Notes under the pieces: generated by a model
Databases searched by the model: none
The model's input: the letters and a program-made list of their open reading frames with translations, nothing else
Told to the model about the DNA's origin: nothing
Part shown: positions 9,866 through 21,949 of the stretch, piece by piece
Position numbering within the stretch: position 1 is the first letter of the stretch
How the letters are laid out: every line of letters begins with the position of its first letter
Translations under genes and position numbers: made by a program
Assembly: GCA_963971575.1 (NCBI GenBank)
Contig: OZ020618.1
Location: 46,452,509 to 46,516,508, forward strand
Source of the DNA: Liopterus haemorrhoidalis
Lineage: Eukaryota; Arthropoda; Insecta; Coleoptera; Dytiscidae
Length of the DNA: 64,000 nucleotides
Direction of reading: 5' to 3'

Positions 9866-11744
9866 AGTAATTTGCGAAATTAATTATTCAGTAATTTGAA
9901 AGACAAGGATAAAATTATGATTGAAAAAAATCTTTAAACAAAAACGTAAACAATATATGCAACCAGTAACATATAAACGGAAGCTTGGTTGCGTCCCATT
10001 TTACTAACATTGCAAAATTCACCAATTATTCAAACTAAAACAAAGCTAACAACCTTGTAACCAAAAACATTTTTTTATTCAAATCTAAAATGTAATTGAT
10101 ACAATTTTTCGTGAAGCGTGTTTAACATACAAAAGTTAATTGTTAATACACAGTCGCCCACGACAATAATACTATTGTATATTATAATATGTCATATATC
10201 GTGTATAAAAAGTAGAAAAATTTGCTTAATTTATTGGGTAGCTTTAAACAATGCATGATGACAATGCAACATAATTTTTGACAACACAATAATAAACAGG
10301 AAACCTGAATGTTGAATACAATTATTGCCAGTCATCGGAGGGTTATGTCCGTTGCCATGGAACTGATTTAGACTATAATGGGGGGTGTCTAAATATTGTA
10401 TACATGTTTTGATTGATTATATTATTCCCTATAAATCCTTCCAGAAGGGTTTAGGTGCGTTTCTGAATGTTCTTTTGCAAAAAGACACCTTTCGTTTCTT
10501 GAGCTAGTCAGCAGTTGGCTTTTAACTTTTCTCATTCAAATATTACACCACAATCAGAACATTTCTTCTTCTCTCTACAAGCAGCTACAGCTCACACCCT
10601 TCAAAACATGAAACTACAACGAATGTTTTTTTTTGAATTCGCCCTATCTGGCTACCCTTATTTCTTCCAATAGGTATAGAAGAAGAGGAAAGGTTGCCAA
10701 AAGAAACAACAACCATTTCAGACCTAAAAAACAACATTCATTTGGAAATTGAAGCAATATCAAAAATTCTAAAATTAAATTTAAGCCTTAATTTCCATAC
10801 ATGTTGATCATCATAATCATTGTAAAGTAATATTGATTGTTATGTCTCCAATTTTCTCTTTCCTTATTGTTCTTTCTCCTAATTATTTGATACTTGAAGA
10901 GGCACAATGCAAAACCGACCTTATCATTTTTTTTTCAAAATCGAGATATCATGTGATTATCATTTCTTACCTTGAAAGCTATTCAGAAAACAGAAAAAAA
11001 TATGAATAAAATCAAAGATATCCCTTTACAATGTCGCATCAAACTGTGCAAGACAAAACAGAACCACTTTATCCATAAACGAGTCTGTTGCAAAATCAAC
11101 TCTTTCCATTTCAGCCAATCACATCACTCCATTATTTTCTCTATTTGCGCAGGTTACAAACACATGTAGATAAATACAAATTGACAATAACAAGTTATAA
11201 CACGTACATAACTGCCGTAATAATTAATTGAAATTTTTTTGAAATATATATATTTTTTTCAATCTTTTATTCCATGACCTTTGCATCAAATATTTTATTT
11301 TGTTTTTATTATACATATTGTTCTTAAGAAATGAGATTGGAGGCAATTTTGTGCAAAACCTACTTTAGTTGGAAATTAAATGAAACGGAATTTTACATTG
11401 CTGTTAGATTTAAATTACCATAGTAACGATAATACCTATATTGAAGGATAAAAGAAATTCACTATATCTTTAGAGACGCGCTCAAAGACATTTTGACATC
11501 AACAGCCAATACGCTGATGGCATGGTGTTGCTTGAAGACAACTTGGATGTATTATGAGGTTTATCAGACTAAATTGCCGGTACAAGTAGAATTCAATACA
11601 TAAACTAAATGATAAAAACAAGATGATATGGTCATCTGCAAGAACCCACTGGAACAAGAGTCATTCCTAGCAAACGATCGACTTATTGAGAGATTGGCTA
11701 AAATAACTTATGTAAACAGGCAGCCTAAGTGCTATACAAAAAAT
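9866..11744. other. unassigned AT-rich sequence
   Basis: No recognisable gene. From about 11590 there may be further decayed sequence of the LINE annotated next, but I could not read a motif there with confidence. Confidence 0.35.
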
Positions 11745-12573
11745 CAGATTCCCAGGTCTAACAAATAACCCCACAATATTATATAAAATTTTAGAAAATA
11801 TCAATAAATTTAAAAATAACAAAAATATTAGTGTTAAAATAGTTTGGGTAAAAGGTCACTCTGATGTCATAGAAAATATCATTGCAGACAATAACGCGAA
11901 ATTAGCAATTACTGAAAGGGAACATGTACAGGTAGCGCATTTAAAAAACGAAATCTACGCGCAGATAAAGGAAAATAACTACAAAATATGGCAGCAACAA
12001 CTTACTACCACCTTTTAGGAAAAAGGAATAAAATATTTCAATATTCAAAAAACCGTCAAAAAGATCTGGCTATATAACACAAATATCCCTCGTAAATATG
12101 TAACAGCAATCTCGAGAATGAGATTCAACCACACTATGTGTCCAGATCACCTATACTTAAAATGATAAACACCAACATATATCCCTTTTCACAAGACCAA
12201 ATAGCAGACTTAAATCACTTATTCTTCTCCTGTATCATGTATAAAACACAACAAAATTATCTATTCAAATCACTCATAGAAAATAATATAGCTCTCCCTA
12301 TAAGCATTTATATAGCTTTAGCTAAAAATAATGAGAAAATTAATTACGCAATTTACGATTACCTAAAAAACTGTAACCTATATGTATAAATAATAATCGC
12401 AACCTGATACACGCATCTCAAGTATTCCGACCCAAAATCTTATGGCATAGGGTAGACAGGCATTACTAACTGCATTCTCTTTTGTAAGAGCAGCCCATGG
12501 GCCCCTTCTCAGTGTACTCGAGGTCTTGCTGTGACGGCCCTCACAAGCAACATCCCCGTCCTTAAAAAAAAAA
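11745..12573 (+). pseudogene. LINE ORF2 fragment: RNase H and C-terminal Zn-binding region
   Basis: Plus-strand frames read SLSAIQKIRFPGL, then VWVKGHSDVIENIIADNNAK, the end of an RNase H domain as found in I- and Loa-like LINEs. Next come SRMRFNHTMCPDHLYL and DLNHLFFSC, the usual His/Cys region that closes ORF2. One frameshift separates the halves; the second half is open from 12138 to 12389. An A-run at 12563-12573 may be the 3' tail. The reverse transcriptase itself is missing, so the copy is 5' truncated. Confidence 0.75.
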
Positions 12574-12743
12574 TCCAAAATTGTGTTTTTCATTGAGGGA
12601 GTTAGCGTCATGAGACTAGGGTTCGGAATCTAAAGATACGATTAAATAATAATTAATTCATAAATAATTAAAACATAAAATTTGCCATGAAATCTCACAA
12701 ATCAAAATAAAATTATAATAATAGGTTAATAAATTGAATTATA

Positions 12744-14053
12744 CAAGGTGTCTCAAAAGAAATTTTATATTTAGTGGATCGATTAAAAAAAAAGTAAGCC
12801 GTATATAGAAAAAATGTTTATTAATTATTAAAATACACTTTTTGGGGATTTATTTCTTAAAAATAATATCGTCTAAATGTAGACCCTCGCGTTCTCGGCA
12901 CTCATTTAATCGAACAGTAAAATTACTTATGACGTCTCGGCAGGTGGACTCAGGGATGGCTGCCATTTCGTGACGGATATTTTCTTTCAAATGCGCCAGT
13001 GAAGTCGGTTTATTGGCGTAAATTTTAGATTTAAGATAACCCCATAGTAAAAAGTCCATTGGGGTTAAATCTGGACTGCGTGGAGGCCAATTTATGTCAC
13101 CTCTCCGGGAGATCAATTTGCTTGAGAAAATTTCACGAACACGTGGCAGAGACATATTGGACGTGTGTGAAGTTGCTCCGTCCTGTTGGAACCATGTTCT
13201 TTGGTTATAGCCAGGAAAGTTTTGCAGTTCAGGTACCAAGAAGTTGTCTAACATCTCCACATAACGCTCTGAATTCACTGTAACTGCACGCCCCCTTTCG
13301 TCTTCAAAAAAGTAAGGGCCGATAATTCCTCGCGCCGACATCGCAGCCCATACGGTCACTTTAGGCGAATGTAGGGGTTTCTGATGTTTGCGTTTCGGAT
13401 TCGTTGCACTCCAGTAGCGGCAGTTCTGCTTATTTACGTGGCCATTAAGATGAAAATGAGCTTCATCCGCAAACAGAATGTTGGTAAACGTTGAAAATCG
13501 CTCAATCACCTGATTTACGAAATTAAGCCTCTGACTGGCATCTTGGGGCTTTAATTCTTGCACCAATTGAATTTTGTAGGGGTGCATCTTTAGGTCTTTG
13601 TGCATAATGCGATGTAATGATGATCTATGCACATTTAAAGCACTTGCGCGCTTCAGAATTGAAAGGTTCGGGTCGTCACGAACAGACTGATTAATATTCT
13701 CCACGTTTTCTACCGTTCTTGATGACCTAGGGCGCCCGGATTTTGATTTATCCAGCGTTGTACCAGTGTCTTCAAACTTTTTAACCCAATGTCGAATGAG
13801 AGGAATGCTTGGCGCATCATTTAAGTGGCGAAAACCTCGAATACTGCAGAATTTTCTACGCGCTACAGTCGCCGAATCACCGTTTTTGTAAAACTCTCGC
13901 ACGCATAACGCGCGGTCTGCTCCCGAGAAACGCTCCATAGCGACTGAATTCCCAAGAGCCAGGCCACCGATTGACATAACCCCCGCGCCCCTCGGATACG
14001 TTGCGTTCACGCAGTAAGCTAAATAAATATAAAATTTCTTTTGAGACACCTTG
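12744..14053 (-). mobile_element. complete mariner-type element with perfect 30-bp TIRs
   Basis: The left end begins CAAGGTGTCTCAAAAGAAAT and the right end is its exact inverse. The match is perfect over 30 bp (12744-12773 and 14024-14053). TA dinucleotides flank both sides (12742-12743 and 14054-14055), the usual target duplication of this superfamily. The element is 1310 bp and contains one uninterrupted transposase frame. Perfect TIRs and an open frame point to recent arrival, in contrast to the decayed mariners elsewhere in the window. Confidence 0.95.
12850..13938 (-). CDS. mariner/IS630-superfamily transposase, intact, 362 aa
   Basis: This enzyme would cut and paste its own element by binding the TIRs and acting in the nucleus. 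I start at the methionine of MERFSGADRALC; another in-frame Met lies at 13977. The open frame runs on past the right TIR to 14217, so the longer 455-codon version includes flanking DNA. Residues 1-110 hold two HTH-like parts (REFYKNGDSATVARRKFC and SALNVHRSSLHRIM) joined by KSGRPRSSRT. The catalytic triad is visible as FADEAHF (Asp158), WFQQDGATSH (Asp253) and PPRSPDLTPMDF (Asp290). The last two are separated by 36 residues, unlike the 34 of classic mariners. Its N-terminus resembles the DUF4817 HTH found in many insect transposases. No stop or frameshift interrupts it. Confidence 0.93.
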   Translation of the reverse strand: MERFSGADRALCVREFYKNGDSATVARRKFCSIRGFRHLNDAPSIPLIRHWVKKFEDTGTTLDKSKSGRPRSSRTVENVENINQSVRDDPNLSILKRASALNVHRSSLHRIMHKDLKMHPYKIQLVQELKPQDASQRLNFVNQVIERFSTFTNILFADEAHFHLNGHVNKQNCRYWSATNPKRKHQKPLHSPKVTVWAAMSARGIIGPYFFEDERGRAVTVNSERYVEMLDNFLVPELQNFPGYNQRTWFQQDGATSHTSNMSLPRVREIFSSKLISRRGDINWPPRSPDLTPMDFLLWGYLKSKIYANKPTSLAHLKENIRHEMAAIPESTCRDVISNFTVRLNECREREGLHLDDIIFKK

Positions 14054-14055
14054 TA

Positions 14056-15493
14056 CCATAAAAATTTATATACAAAATTTTGAAAAAATAGTAAATAGCT
14101 AGACCAAGCCTTAGCTGCAAAAGTCCGAAAACAAAAAAACAAACAACAACTTAAGTAAGATGCACCATCAATGAAAGTTGAGAGCAACACTCGCTTGATT
14201 TCAAGCGACGAATGCAAAAGATACTCAATTTGTCTCTTATCTCTGTTCTTCGACTCATGTCTGCAGGGGATTATCTAATGGGAGCCGAATCTGGCACCTA
14301 CCAGGAGCCTACTAGTTCAATAATAATAGCAATTCATATGGGACCTTTCTGTTCCTCGTTCTTTGAACTTTTGGAATTTCTGCCATCCTGCCCTCATTTA
14401 AATTTCTTGTGGAACATTTTAAAATTTTACCATCAGGGGCTTCCAGCAGACTAAATCCGCCTCTACAGGTCTAACTGAGTATTTTGCAATAGATCTAAAG
14501 AAATCATCTCTGTCGTTTTGTAGTCTAAATTATTCCACTTCTATTAACACCACTGTAAGGTTTTAATGTATGTTGTATAAATAATTATATTACACATTAT
14601 ATTGTCACAAAATATGTATGTTGTAAAAAGGTAAAACATCCTAAAAATTCCCAATAACAGGAAAAGAAAAACTGTACAATGACAGCCATTAGCTAAAAAT
14701 AAAAGAGATGATCTAATGACAATTTTTGCATCTATATAACAGAGTAACACGAGGGTCGTACCCTCGCAAATGACCATAATCTGAGCTTCATCAAACACAA
14801 CACTCGCTGGCCAACTCATTAGATGCTCATATCAACCCTCAAAATATAACTGCAAATAGCCATTAGGTCATAATGATGCGGCAAAAAGCTACGAATCCTA
14901 CATCAAAAATCATAGTTATTTACCCCTGGTTATGAGTTGCTAAATGTCCACTTAGTTGGAATTTTTACCGAGGTTTTCAAACTGTTCTGCAGTTTTATAG
15001 CAGTTCTAGTTCAAGTGAACCTATATTTTTTCAGCATCTCCGAATGACCACTCAGATTTAGAAGTTCATAAAGTTATGCATACAGTAAAAGAATCGAAAG
15101 AAAAGCTTTTATTGTATTTTTGCCATTAGAAATAACTACTTGAAAGTGAAGACTTTTCGAAAGAAACATATTTAAAACAATGTTCAAAGCAAAAAAGATT
15201 CCTGAATATTCTGCCGATCTGGTCAGAATATTTATAAAATTCAGGATAACATGAATAATTTTGAGAATTATGGGCGTAAGAGACGTTATAATAGAAATAG
15301 AAACACTTAATGTTCACACGTTTCTGGGTTTTATATGTATTTAGTAAGTGATAACAAATAATAGGCACATATTAAAAATTCATTTAGATAACTTTTTGAA
15401 GAATAAACCACGTGTTTCCATCGAGGTACAAACTTACAGAGGCGCACTACAATAAAAATTTATTTGAGTGCGCTCGCATCAAGCCCAGGTATA
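14056..15493. other. unassigned AT-rich sequence
   Basis: No gene or repeat end was recognised. Short ORFs of 80-90 codons on both strands show no motif and are probably chance. Confidence 0.4.
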
Positions 15494-16326
15494 AAAAATT
15501 GATGTGAAGTGTGAATATTCACACATTTCAGGGTTTCGCAGGTATATAATAAGTGAAGGCGGTATGCTGAGTGTGTAGGACAAATTTTACTTTGTAGTAA
15601 TCACGGCAAAATGAACGATATTTTTAAAATAATTTATCGTCTGTTAATCATATAATAAGACTGGTTATTAAATTTACGCTCATAAAAATTAAATACAACA
15701 TTTGTCAAAATATAACTAGAATTTTGACAAAATAATTTCAACATAAAAATGCAAAAAAAAACAGAAAAAATAAAATTCACTCCGTACTCGAAACCCTTCG
15801 TTTTCCAGCCAGTTTAAGAGCGCTCTAACGCATGTAGCCATCGCACGCTATGCATGTGAGTGTCTTACATTGGTATAACTTTTGTACTTTGTGAACCAAA
15901 AACCACAAAAAATGCGTTATTTTCCAAAAACATAATCTGATCAAAAATTCCTGTTGTACTATTTCGGTTCAGACCAATATACATTACTTAGAATTTTTTT
16001 AGATTTTTAGTTTAAACCATCTGGGCTACAGGGTGTGGGACAAAAATTTGTTTGCACATTTTTGGCAAAAATCGCATCAAAATAATTTATTTTGCAAAAA
16101 TAAAAATTTGATCGTTAATCCACGTACTAAGAGCTTTCATTTGATACCCTACTCAGAATTTAAAAAAAATATTTTTGTTTTCGATGAGCACATATTTGTT
16201 TATATTTTTAGGAGGGTATGGTTTTTAGATGTTTTAGTATTTTTCCTATGTGCGGGTCAAAGAGTTGTATAAGCATGCCAAATTTCAACTCTCTAGGTTT
16301 AGCCGTTTGGCTACAATTTTTACCGA

Positions 16327-16364
<38 letters not shown>

Positions 16365-16415
16365 GACAAAATGACGGTATAAGGGTTTTTTGGTCATACC
16401 TACAAAACCCTAAAA
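15494..16415 (-). mobile_element. HINE/DINE-like element, copy 2
   Basis: The same parts occur as in copy 1: palindrome GTGTGAATATTCACAC (15510-15525), AGGGTTTCGCAGGTAT at 15530-15545, a CAGA microsatellite (16328-16362) and ATACCTACAAAACCCT ending at 16411. Interior stretches such as CAATATACATTAC and GGGTCAAAGAGTTGTATA match copy 1. It is about 380 bp shorter. There is no ORF. Confidence 0.6.
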
Positions 16416-16945
16416 AATTACTGTTCATCTATCTTGGTTCACAGTAATGTGCATTACTCAGAATTTTTACAGATTTTTACATTAACTTCCCTGGGTTATA
16501 AGGTGTGGAAGAAGAACGTTTTTTTTTCGCATATTTTGGCAAAAAATAAAGAAATTTAAAAAAACTATTTTAAATTGTATAAATCTTAAAAGCTTTCTTA
16601 TGGTACCTCACAATAAATTTAAAAAAAAAAAGAATTACTTTTTTAACAAAAATTCTTGTCGAAGTATTCCGTTTTCATTATTAAGATTTTTTTCTGATTT
16701 TTACACTAACCCCTCTGGGAAATAGGGAGGGGCAAAAGTATTTTTACTAATTTTTATCAAAATCCCATAAAAAGTTTGATTTTTCAAAAATAATGTTTTG
16801 GTTTATTCCTCCTATTAAGAGGTTTCATTTGATATCGTACTCAAAATTAACAAAAAAAAAAATAGCAAACCAGATTTCGATTTTCTGAGGTCCAGCCTCT
16901 GTTTGTTTGGTAGAGATTCAGAGAGACAGACAGACACTAAAAAGA
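16416..16945 (-). repeat. degenerate HINE-related sequence in tandem with copy 2
   Basis: Phrases from the HINE interior recur here twice: CATTACTCAGAATTTTTACA near 16450, and CTAACCCCTCTGGGAAATAG near 16706. A remnant CAGACAGACAGACA follows at about 16925. No ends were found. It looks like partial tandem copies or an expanded interior. Confidence 0.5.
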
Positions 16946-17027
16946 AGAAAGCCATGATACATTTTTTTTTATCCTGTTATCTTTTTCTTTTCATCTTCTT
17001 CTTACGATAAGGCCTTTCTTCTTGTTT

Positions 17028-17089
17028 TGAGAGAGTGAGAGAGCGAGAGCGAGAGAGAGAGCGAGAGCGAGAGCGAGAGAGAGAGCGAG

Positions 17090-17128
<39 letters not shown>

Positions 17129-17147
17129 GAGAGAGAGAGAGAGAGAC
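17028..17147. repeat. GA/GAGC microsatellite
   Basis: About 120 bp consist of GA dinucleotides interspersed with GAGC units, on the purine-rich strand. No gene context was found. Confidence 0.95.
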
Positions 17148-17562
17148 GAAAATAATTAGAACACTACTACGATCTGATCTAGGGCTTTAACCTAGCATAC
17201 TGCGGCACAGTGGGGTGATATTTAGTGCTAGATATTTTCACGAAACGGATTGAATTGGACCAGGGACCAGATATTCAAAAATCATTTCAATCAATCAGAA
17301 GATATAAGGGAGAAATTTAGAAAATCAATTGGACGGGATAGGGAGCAGATATTTAATGCAGATTGTTCAATGCCCTCAATCTCATTATCTCCATCCAGGC
17401 TAGCGGCCTTATAACCTTGCCGTTATTATCATCATCATCATTTTCCTTAACTTAACATAACTGCACTGAAAAACTAAAATGTAATTCGCGCGACCCGTGA
17501 ATAACATATTTACTAGCCGTGAGGAGGAAAAATAACAGTCGCAAATATTTTCTTTACGATAA

Positions 17563-17615
17563 CCATAACCGCGAATACTGAAACCGCGAATACCGAAACC
17601 GCGAATAGCTAACCC
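17563..17615. repeat. short tandem repeat, unit ACCGCGAATAC
   Basis: Four adjacent imperfect copies of a roughly 15-bp unit containing ACCGCGAATAC and a GAA spacer are visible, decaying towards the right end. Confidence 0.6.
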
Positions 17616-20599
17616 ACAAAATTACGTATTACTGCACTCGGCTGGACCGAATCGAGTAGCAGGATCAGTGCCAACTAATACGACTAAGTAATCTGGCCGA
17701 AGTTTACATCATATATTTCTTTCATTATAGTTCCGGGTCGAATCCAACCCGCGGGTCGTTTGTTAGACCCCATTGCATTAGAACGATAACATCTAGGCCA
17801 GCCTGGTAGACTTTTGCAAACACCCGTTTTGAAAAATTGCTCTAATTGTCCTTCATTAATTTCTTATATGATAATATCTGATACAAAAAGCTGCAAATCC
17901 TACATTCAATCACAATATATAACTCAGTGTCCTTGATATTGATGAAATAATATTAACAATACTTTTACACATTTCAGATCGTAATTCGTAATAGGATTTA
18001 TAAAATAGACACATGAATGAAACATATAGCAAACAGCAATTCCCTATACTATAATTAAGTTTTTTTCAATGTATAATATATTAAATTATTATTTTTATAT
18101 ATTATTAAATTCTTGTTTCTTGCATAAATTGTTCAGTGAACCAATTTTAATTTTTTTTACTTGATTATTACGTCAATTATCGAGCAAAATTATTTTGTAA
18201 AATGCATTAAAATTACGTGCATGGGAGGAATGGGTAACAACTAATAATGATGGATAATAGGAAGAGGTAATGAATGAGTAATTAACTGCAGTTTACTAAT
18301 AAAGTAAATAAAAACGAAGGTCGGGTTGATTATAAATTCCTAAATAATTATTCATTTTATTTTTTAACATCTTTCACGTCTTTAGATTTTCAATGAAGTA
18401 AATTATGCGTAGGTAAGAAGATCCATCCACAAGTGGCAAGTCTTAACAAAACATAGAGAGATCTTTTCCCACAGTGGGGCCATATTTATACATATAAAAG
18501 ACAACGTCTCTCAGTTTGACTGTCTGCCTGTCTATAATTTGTACTCTGTTTACTGTCACTAGAAGTTTGTCATATGGTAAGCCGTGAAACCGTTCAGACC
18601 TCTAAATTTAATATGTTGTTGGTTGTGGATTGTGGATAATTTTATAACAATAAAATTATCTAAACTTATAGTTTTTTATAATTTTATAATAATATAATAA
18701 TCTAAATTTATAGCTAGTGAGATGTTTTAATGAGACAGATTGGCTATCTCAGTCTATCAGTGACACCGTTGTTATCGTATGCTTTTACATAACCTAACAT
18801 AATTTCATCATTAACAAGTCTTGCTCAAAATTACGGACAGTAAATATGATCAATTTAGAATTATAAAAACGAAAATACATAGAAAACATTTTACGAAGCC
18901 ATGTAGTTGGTTTAAAGACACACAGATGTCGGACTATTCGTAACACATTAATTTCTAACTTGCTGTGAATGCTACGTAGAACGTTAAAACAATGCATAGA
19001 AACATAATTTACAGCGTAACAACGAACAGTCTACAATGTGTTAATTTAAAGAGCCCTGATTGCAGATTTAGAATGCACTTTTACAATATGGATATTTTAC
19101 ATATTTTTTATTTAATTTTTTTGTTCTTCTTCCAGTGACCCTCTTTTGCTTCTTATTCTCATTCCGGTTTCCATCTCCTTCCTTCTTGCCTCCAGTTCTC
19201 TCGCCCATTTTTCTCCCTTACCTTCCTCACTCATCAGTTCCTTTATCTCTTCCTCCCAGGCTGCCATCTCTCTGCATCTCTTCGCTCTAAATGCTCTGTT
19301 CCCTCTTCTTCCTTACGCATTCTGCAGAACTTGTCCTCTGTTTTGCCCAGTACCTATTGTCCCTCTTTTCCGATTCCGATCCGATCACTCGTAACTCTTT
19401 ATATCTTTTCACTCCTCGATCTGTCTATTCTGTCTGTTCTTTCCTGTTCCTGTACCTCCTTATCCCTTCTTCTTAATTCTTCTACTATATCTGTTTCCCG
19501 GTAGTTCCTGCAGTACAAAATGCATCTTTTCGGTTTATATCTAAGGAAGTTTTTTGAAATTCCTTGATTTAATTGGACTGGGGGCCAAATATTTAAAATT
19601 TACTTGAGGACGGGAGGCAGTTCCCCTTTTTCCAGTTAAGGTGCCCTTTTGCCTGTAAATGTGAGGCGAGCCCCACTCGCCTTACTCTCAGTACGGCCCT
19701 GGTAAAAAACTAGGTCATTTGACTAAAATCTTTCAGCTTTACATCTAATAACACCCCTCCAAGAGCAACTGAAAATACTGATACGAGGCTATTATAATAA
19801 ATATCGTGACGATTTTTCTTTGCAAGAATGATGATCCTGCAGTTTACTTCCTTTATATAAAATACACATCTCCCATTTCCTTGTATCAGTGTTACTGTTT
19901 TGTTTACATATTCAATTATTGTTTAGATGTTAATTATCACACATTGTTACATATACAACAATGGCTTTAATTATGATATAATATGACTTGTACATTTCCT
20001 GCATGCAATACTCTATCAGATAACATCTCTAAACAAATATAAGAACTGAATAAATATATCTAAACCCTTTACATGTTCGAATATTCATGATAAACACAAA
20101 ACCAACGAATATAGTTGCCTAATATTTATTCACAATATGTAAATACAGCCAGGGACTTGCATTTTTACCAAAGGTAGCCACTATCCACTGAATTTCGTCC
20201 CTGGCTGTATGTGCTTCCTGGGATGTTTCTCTTTCCCTTTACCTATTCTTGGGCACAACAATTGGATTGAATATTGGTATTTTCACACGAATCCTCCATC
20301 TTGCTCTGTTATGTGTCAGAATTTTCCAGTTAACTTATAATCGTCGGTAGATCTTCTGAAATATTTAGCTAATCTCTCCGGATGTATAATCTTCTTTCCC
20401 AGAGTTTCTTTAACTTTTTTCTTGGCTTTGTTACTTAGTTTTGAGAGACTTCTTGGTACCTTCATTCGTGCAGCTTTTCTATTTGTTACTAATTTTTTAG
20501 TATGGAAGATGGCACGAATCTAAACCACATATACCACTAATATGTTAAGTGGTACCAAATATCCGAAATTAGGTCTGCATAAAAAAAGAACATACTTGA
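17616..20599. other. unassigned AT-rich sequence
   Basis: No gene recognised. A pyrimidine-rich block at 19130-19480 keeps frames open by composition only. Near 19680-19702 the sequence CTCAGTACGGCCCTGG resembles the hAT end at 9615-9631 and may be a decayed relative. Confidence 0.35.
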
Positions 20600-21324
20600 T
20601 TTAAACGTGACTATTATGCTCTTCAAAATATTCCCCTTTCGCAGCGATACAGCACTTCTAGCATTTTTCCACTGATGGAAACATCCTTGGAAGTTACGTT
20701 CTTCAAATGTGTCAAGTATTTTTAGCGTCTCACGCTGGATGTCATCCTTGATGTCAAATTGGCAATCTTTCTACTTGAGCTTTATTTTCAGGAAGAGAAA
20801 GAGAAAGAAATTACAGGGAGACAAATCTGGTATGGGGGCTATGGATCACCGATCCTGTTGTTTCGGTTGAAAAACTCAACGCTGTGTCAGCAAATGGATT
20901 GTCCTGATCTAATTGCCCTCGCGCCACTGTTTAGGTCTTTTGCACCGAAGGTCTTCTATCAGTCGTCTCAGAACTTAACTAAAAAACTCTGCGCTGACGG
21001 TCTAGTCCTAGGTAGGGATGGGAATTTATTTTTGAATATCGATATATGCGCGATTCGATATATCGTAAGCGTGATATCGATATTCGATATATATCGAAGT
21101 AAAAATATCGATATTTTCGATATATCGAAATAACTAACACGTAACAGGTAAGATATATAAATTACAGTTTTTTTTTTGTTGACTTGGCAGGACAAAAAGT
21201 TGCCACTTGACAGATAATCACTTACAGTTGGTACTCACCCAGCTACCAACCAACTTTCTAATATTTTGCTAGTTACCTGCTCTCATAATTAAATATATAT
21301 ATATATATATAAATATATATATAT

Positions 21325-21949
21325 GCTGTTCGCTTTTGTAAGGACAAACCAGATCTTTTTGGTTACTTTTATAGTGTATTACGGACTTGAAATTAAGAAT
21401 ATTCCTTACGCTGTAAAACCTACTTTAGATTTATTGGTTATGATCATTATTAAGAAAGTGACATTTTTTATAATTTTTTAATACCAACAATTTCAAAGGT
21501 GCAAATTACTGAAATCAAAATTTCGTTTTACAGGCTATTCCAAACTATTAGGCTGAACTAAATGGAAATTTCGGTATTTTAGGTTGTCACGAAAAGGGAC
21601 ATTGCTTAGGTTATTTCATGTTTCAGGTTTGGTATGTGAAAATTTAATTTTCCAATAGTAAAACCATGGAAACGATTGACATATGTTAATTTTTTTTTCC
21701 ATATTTTGAATACAAAAAATAAATAAATGGGAAATTTTTATAAAGAATGACACAATTAAATGCAATGAAAACGAGATTTTATAATGACAATCAATTTAAT
21801 CTAGAATTTGCAATGTGAGTTTGATTTACAAAGCTTAATCAAAATGACCAAAAGTCCGAATTAATAGATAAAAATTACTAGATTTCAAAATCTAGTTCCG
21901 CCTAAACGTTTGAAATAGCCTATAATTTGTTTTTACAAAAGTGAACAGC
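21325..21949. mobile_element. unclassified TIR element nested in the hAT
   Basis: The left end GCTGTTCGCTTTTGTAAGGA is matched inversely by TTTTTACAAAAGTGAACAGC at the right. ATAT occurs on both sides, but the AT-rich target makes the duplication uncertain. The left end, with GTGTATTACGGACTT inside it, recurs within the larger CCCAGC elements (about 43372 and 45041) without the right end. There is no ORF. A Tc1-like MITE occupies its right part. Confidence 0.65.
21531..21922. mobile_element. Tc1-like MITE with TA duplication
   Basis: The ends read TA|CAGGCTATTCCAAAC and, inverted on the right, TA|TAGGCTATTTCAAAC, continuing to GGCGGAACTA. It is 392 bp and non-coding. Its left half (GTTGTCACGAAAAGGGAC) matches the MITEs at 51238-51867. 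It is the innermost level of the nest. Confidence 0.8.

Noticed and set aside
13939..14217. N-terminal extension of the intact transposase to 455 residues
   Set aside because: The extra codons read through the right TIR into flanking DNA outside the element, so they cannot be part of the transposase gene.
19130..19480. ORFs rich in Leu/Ser/Phe in a pyrimidine-rich block
   Set aside because: Openness is explained by composition. There are no motifs and the frames overlap.
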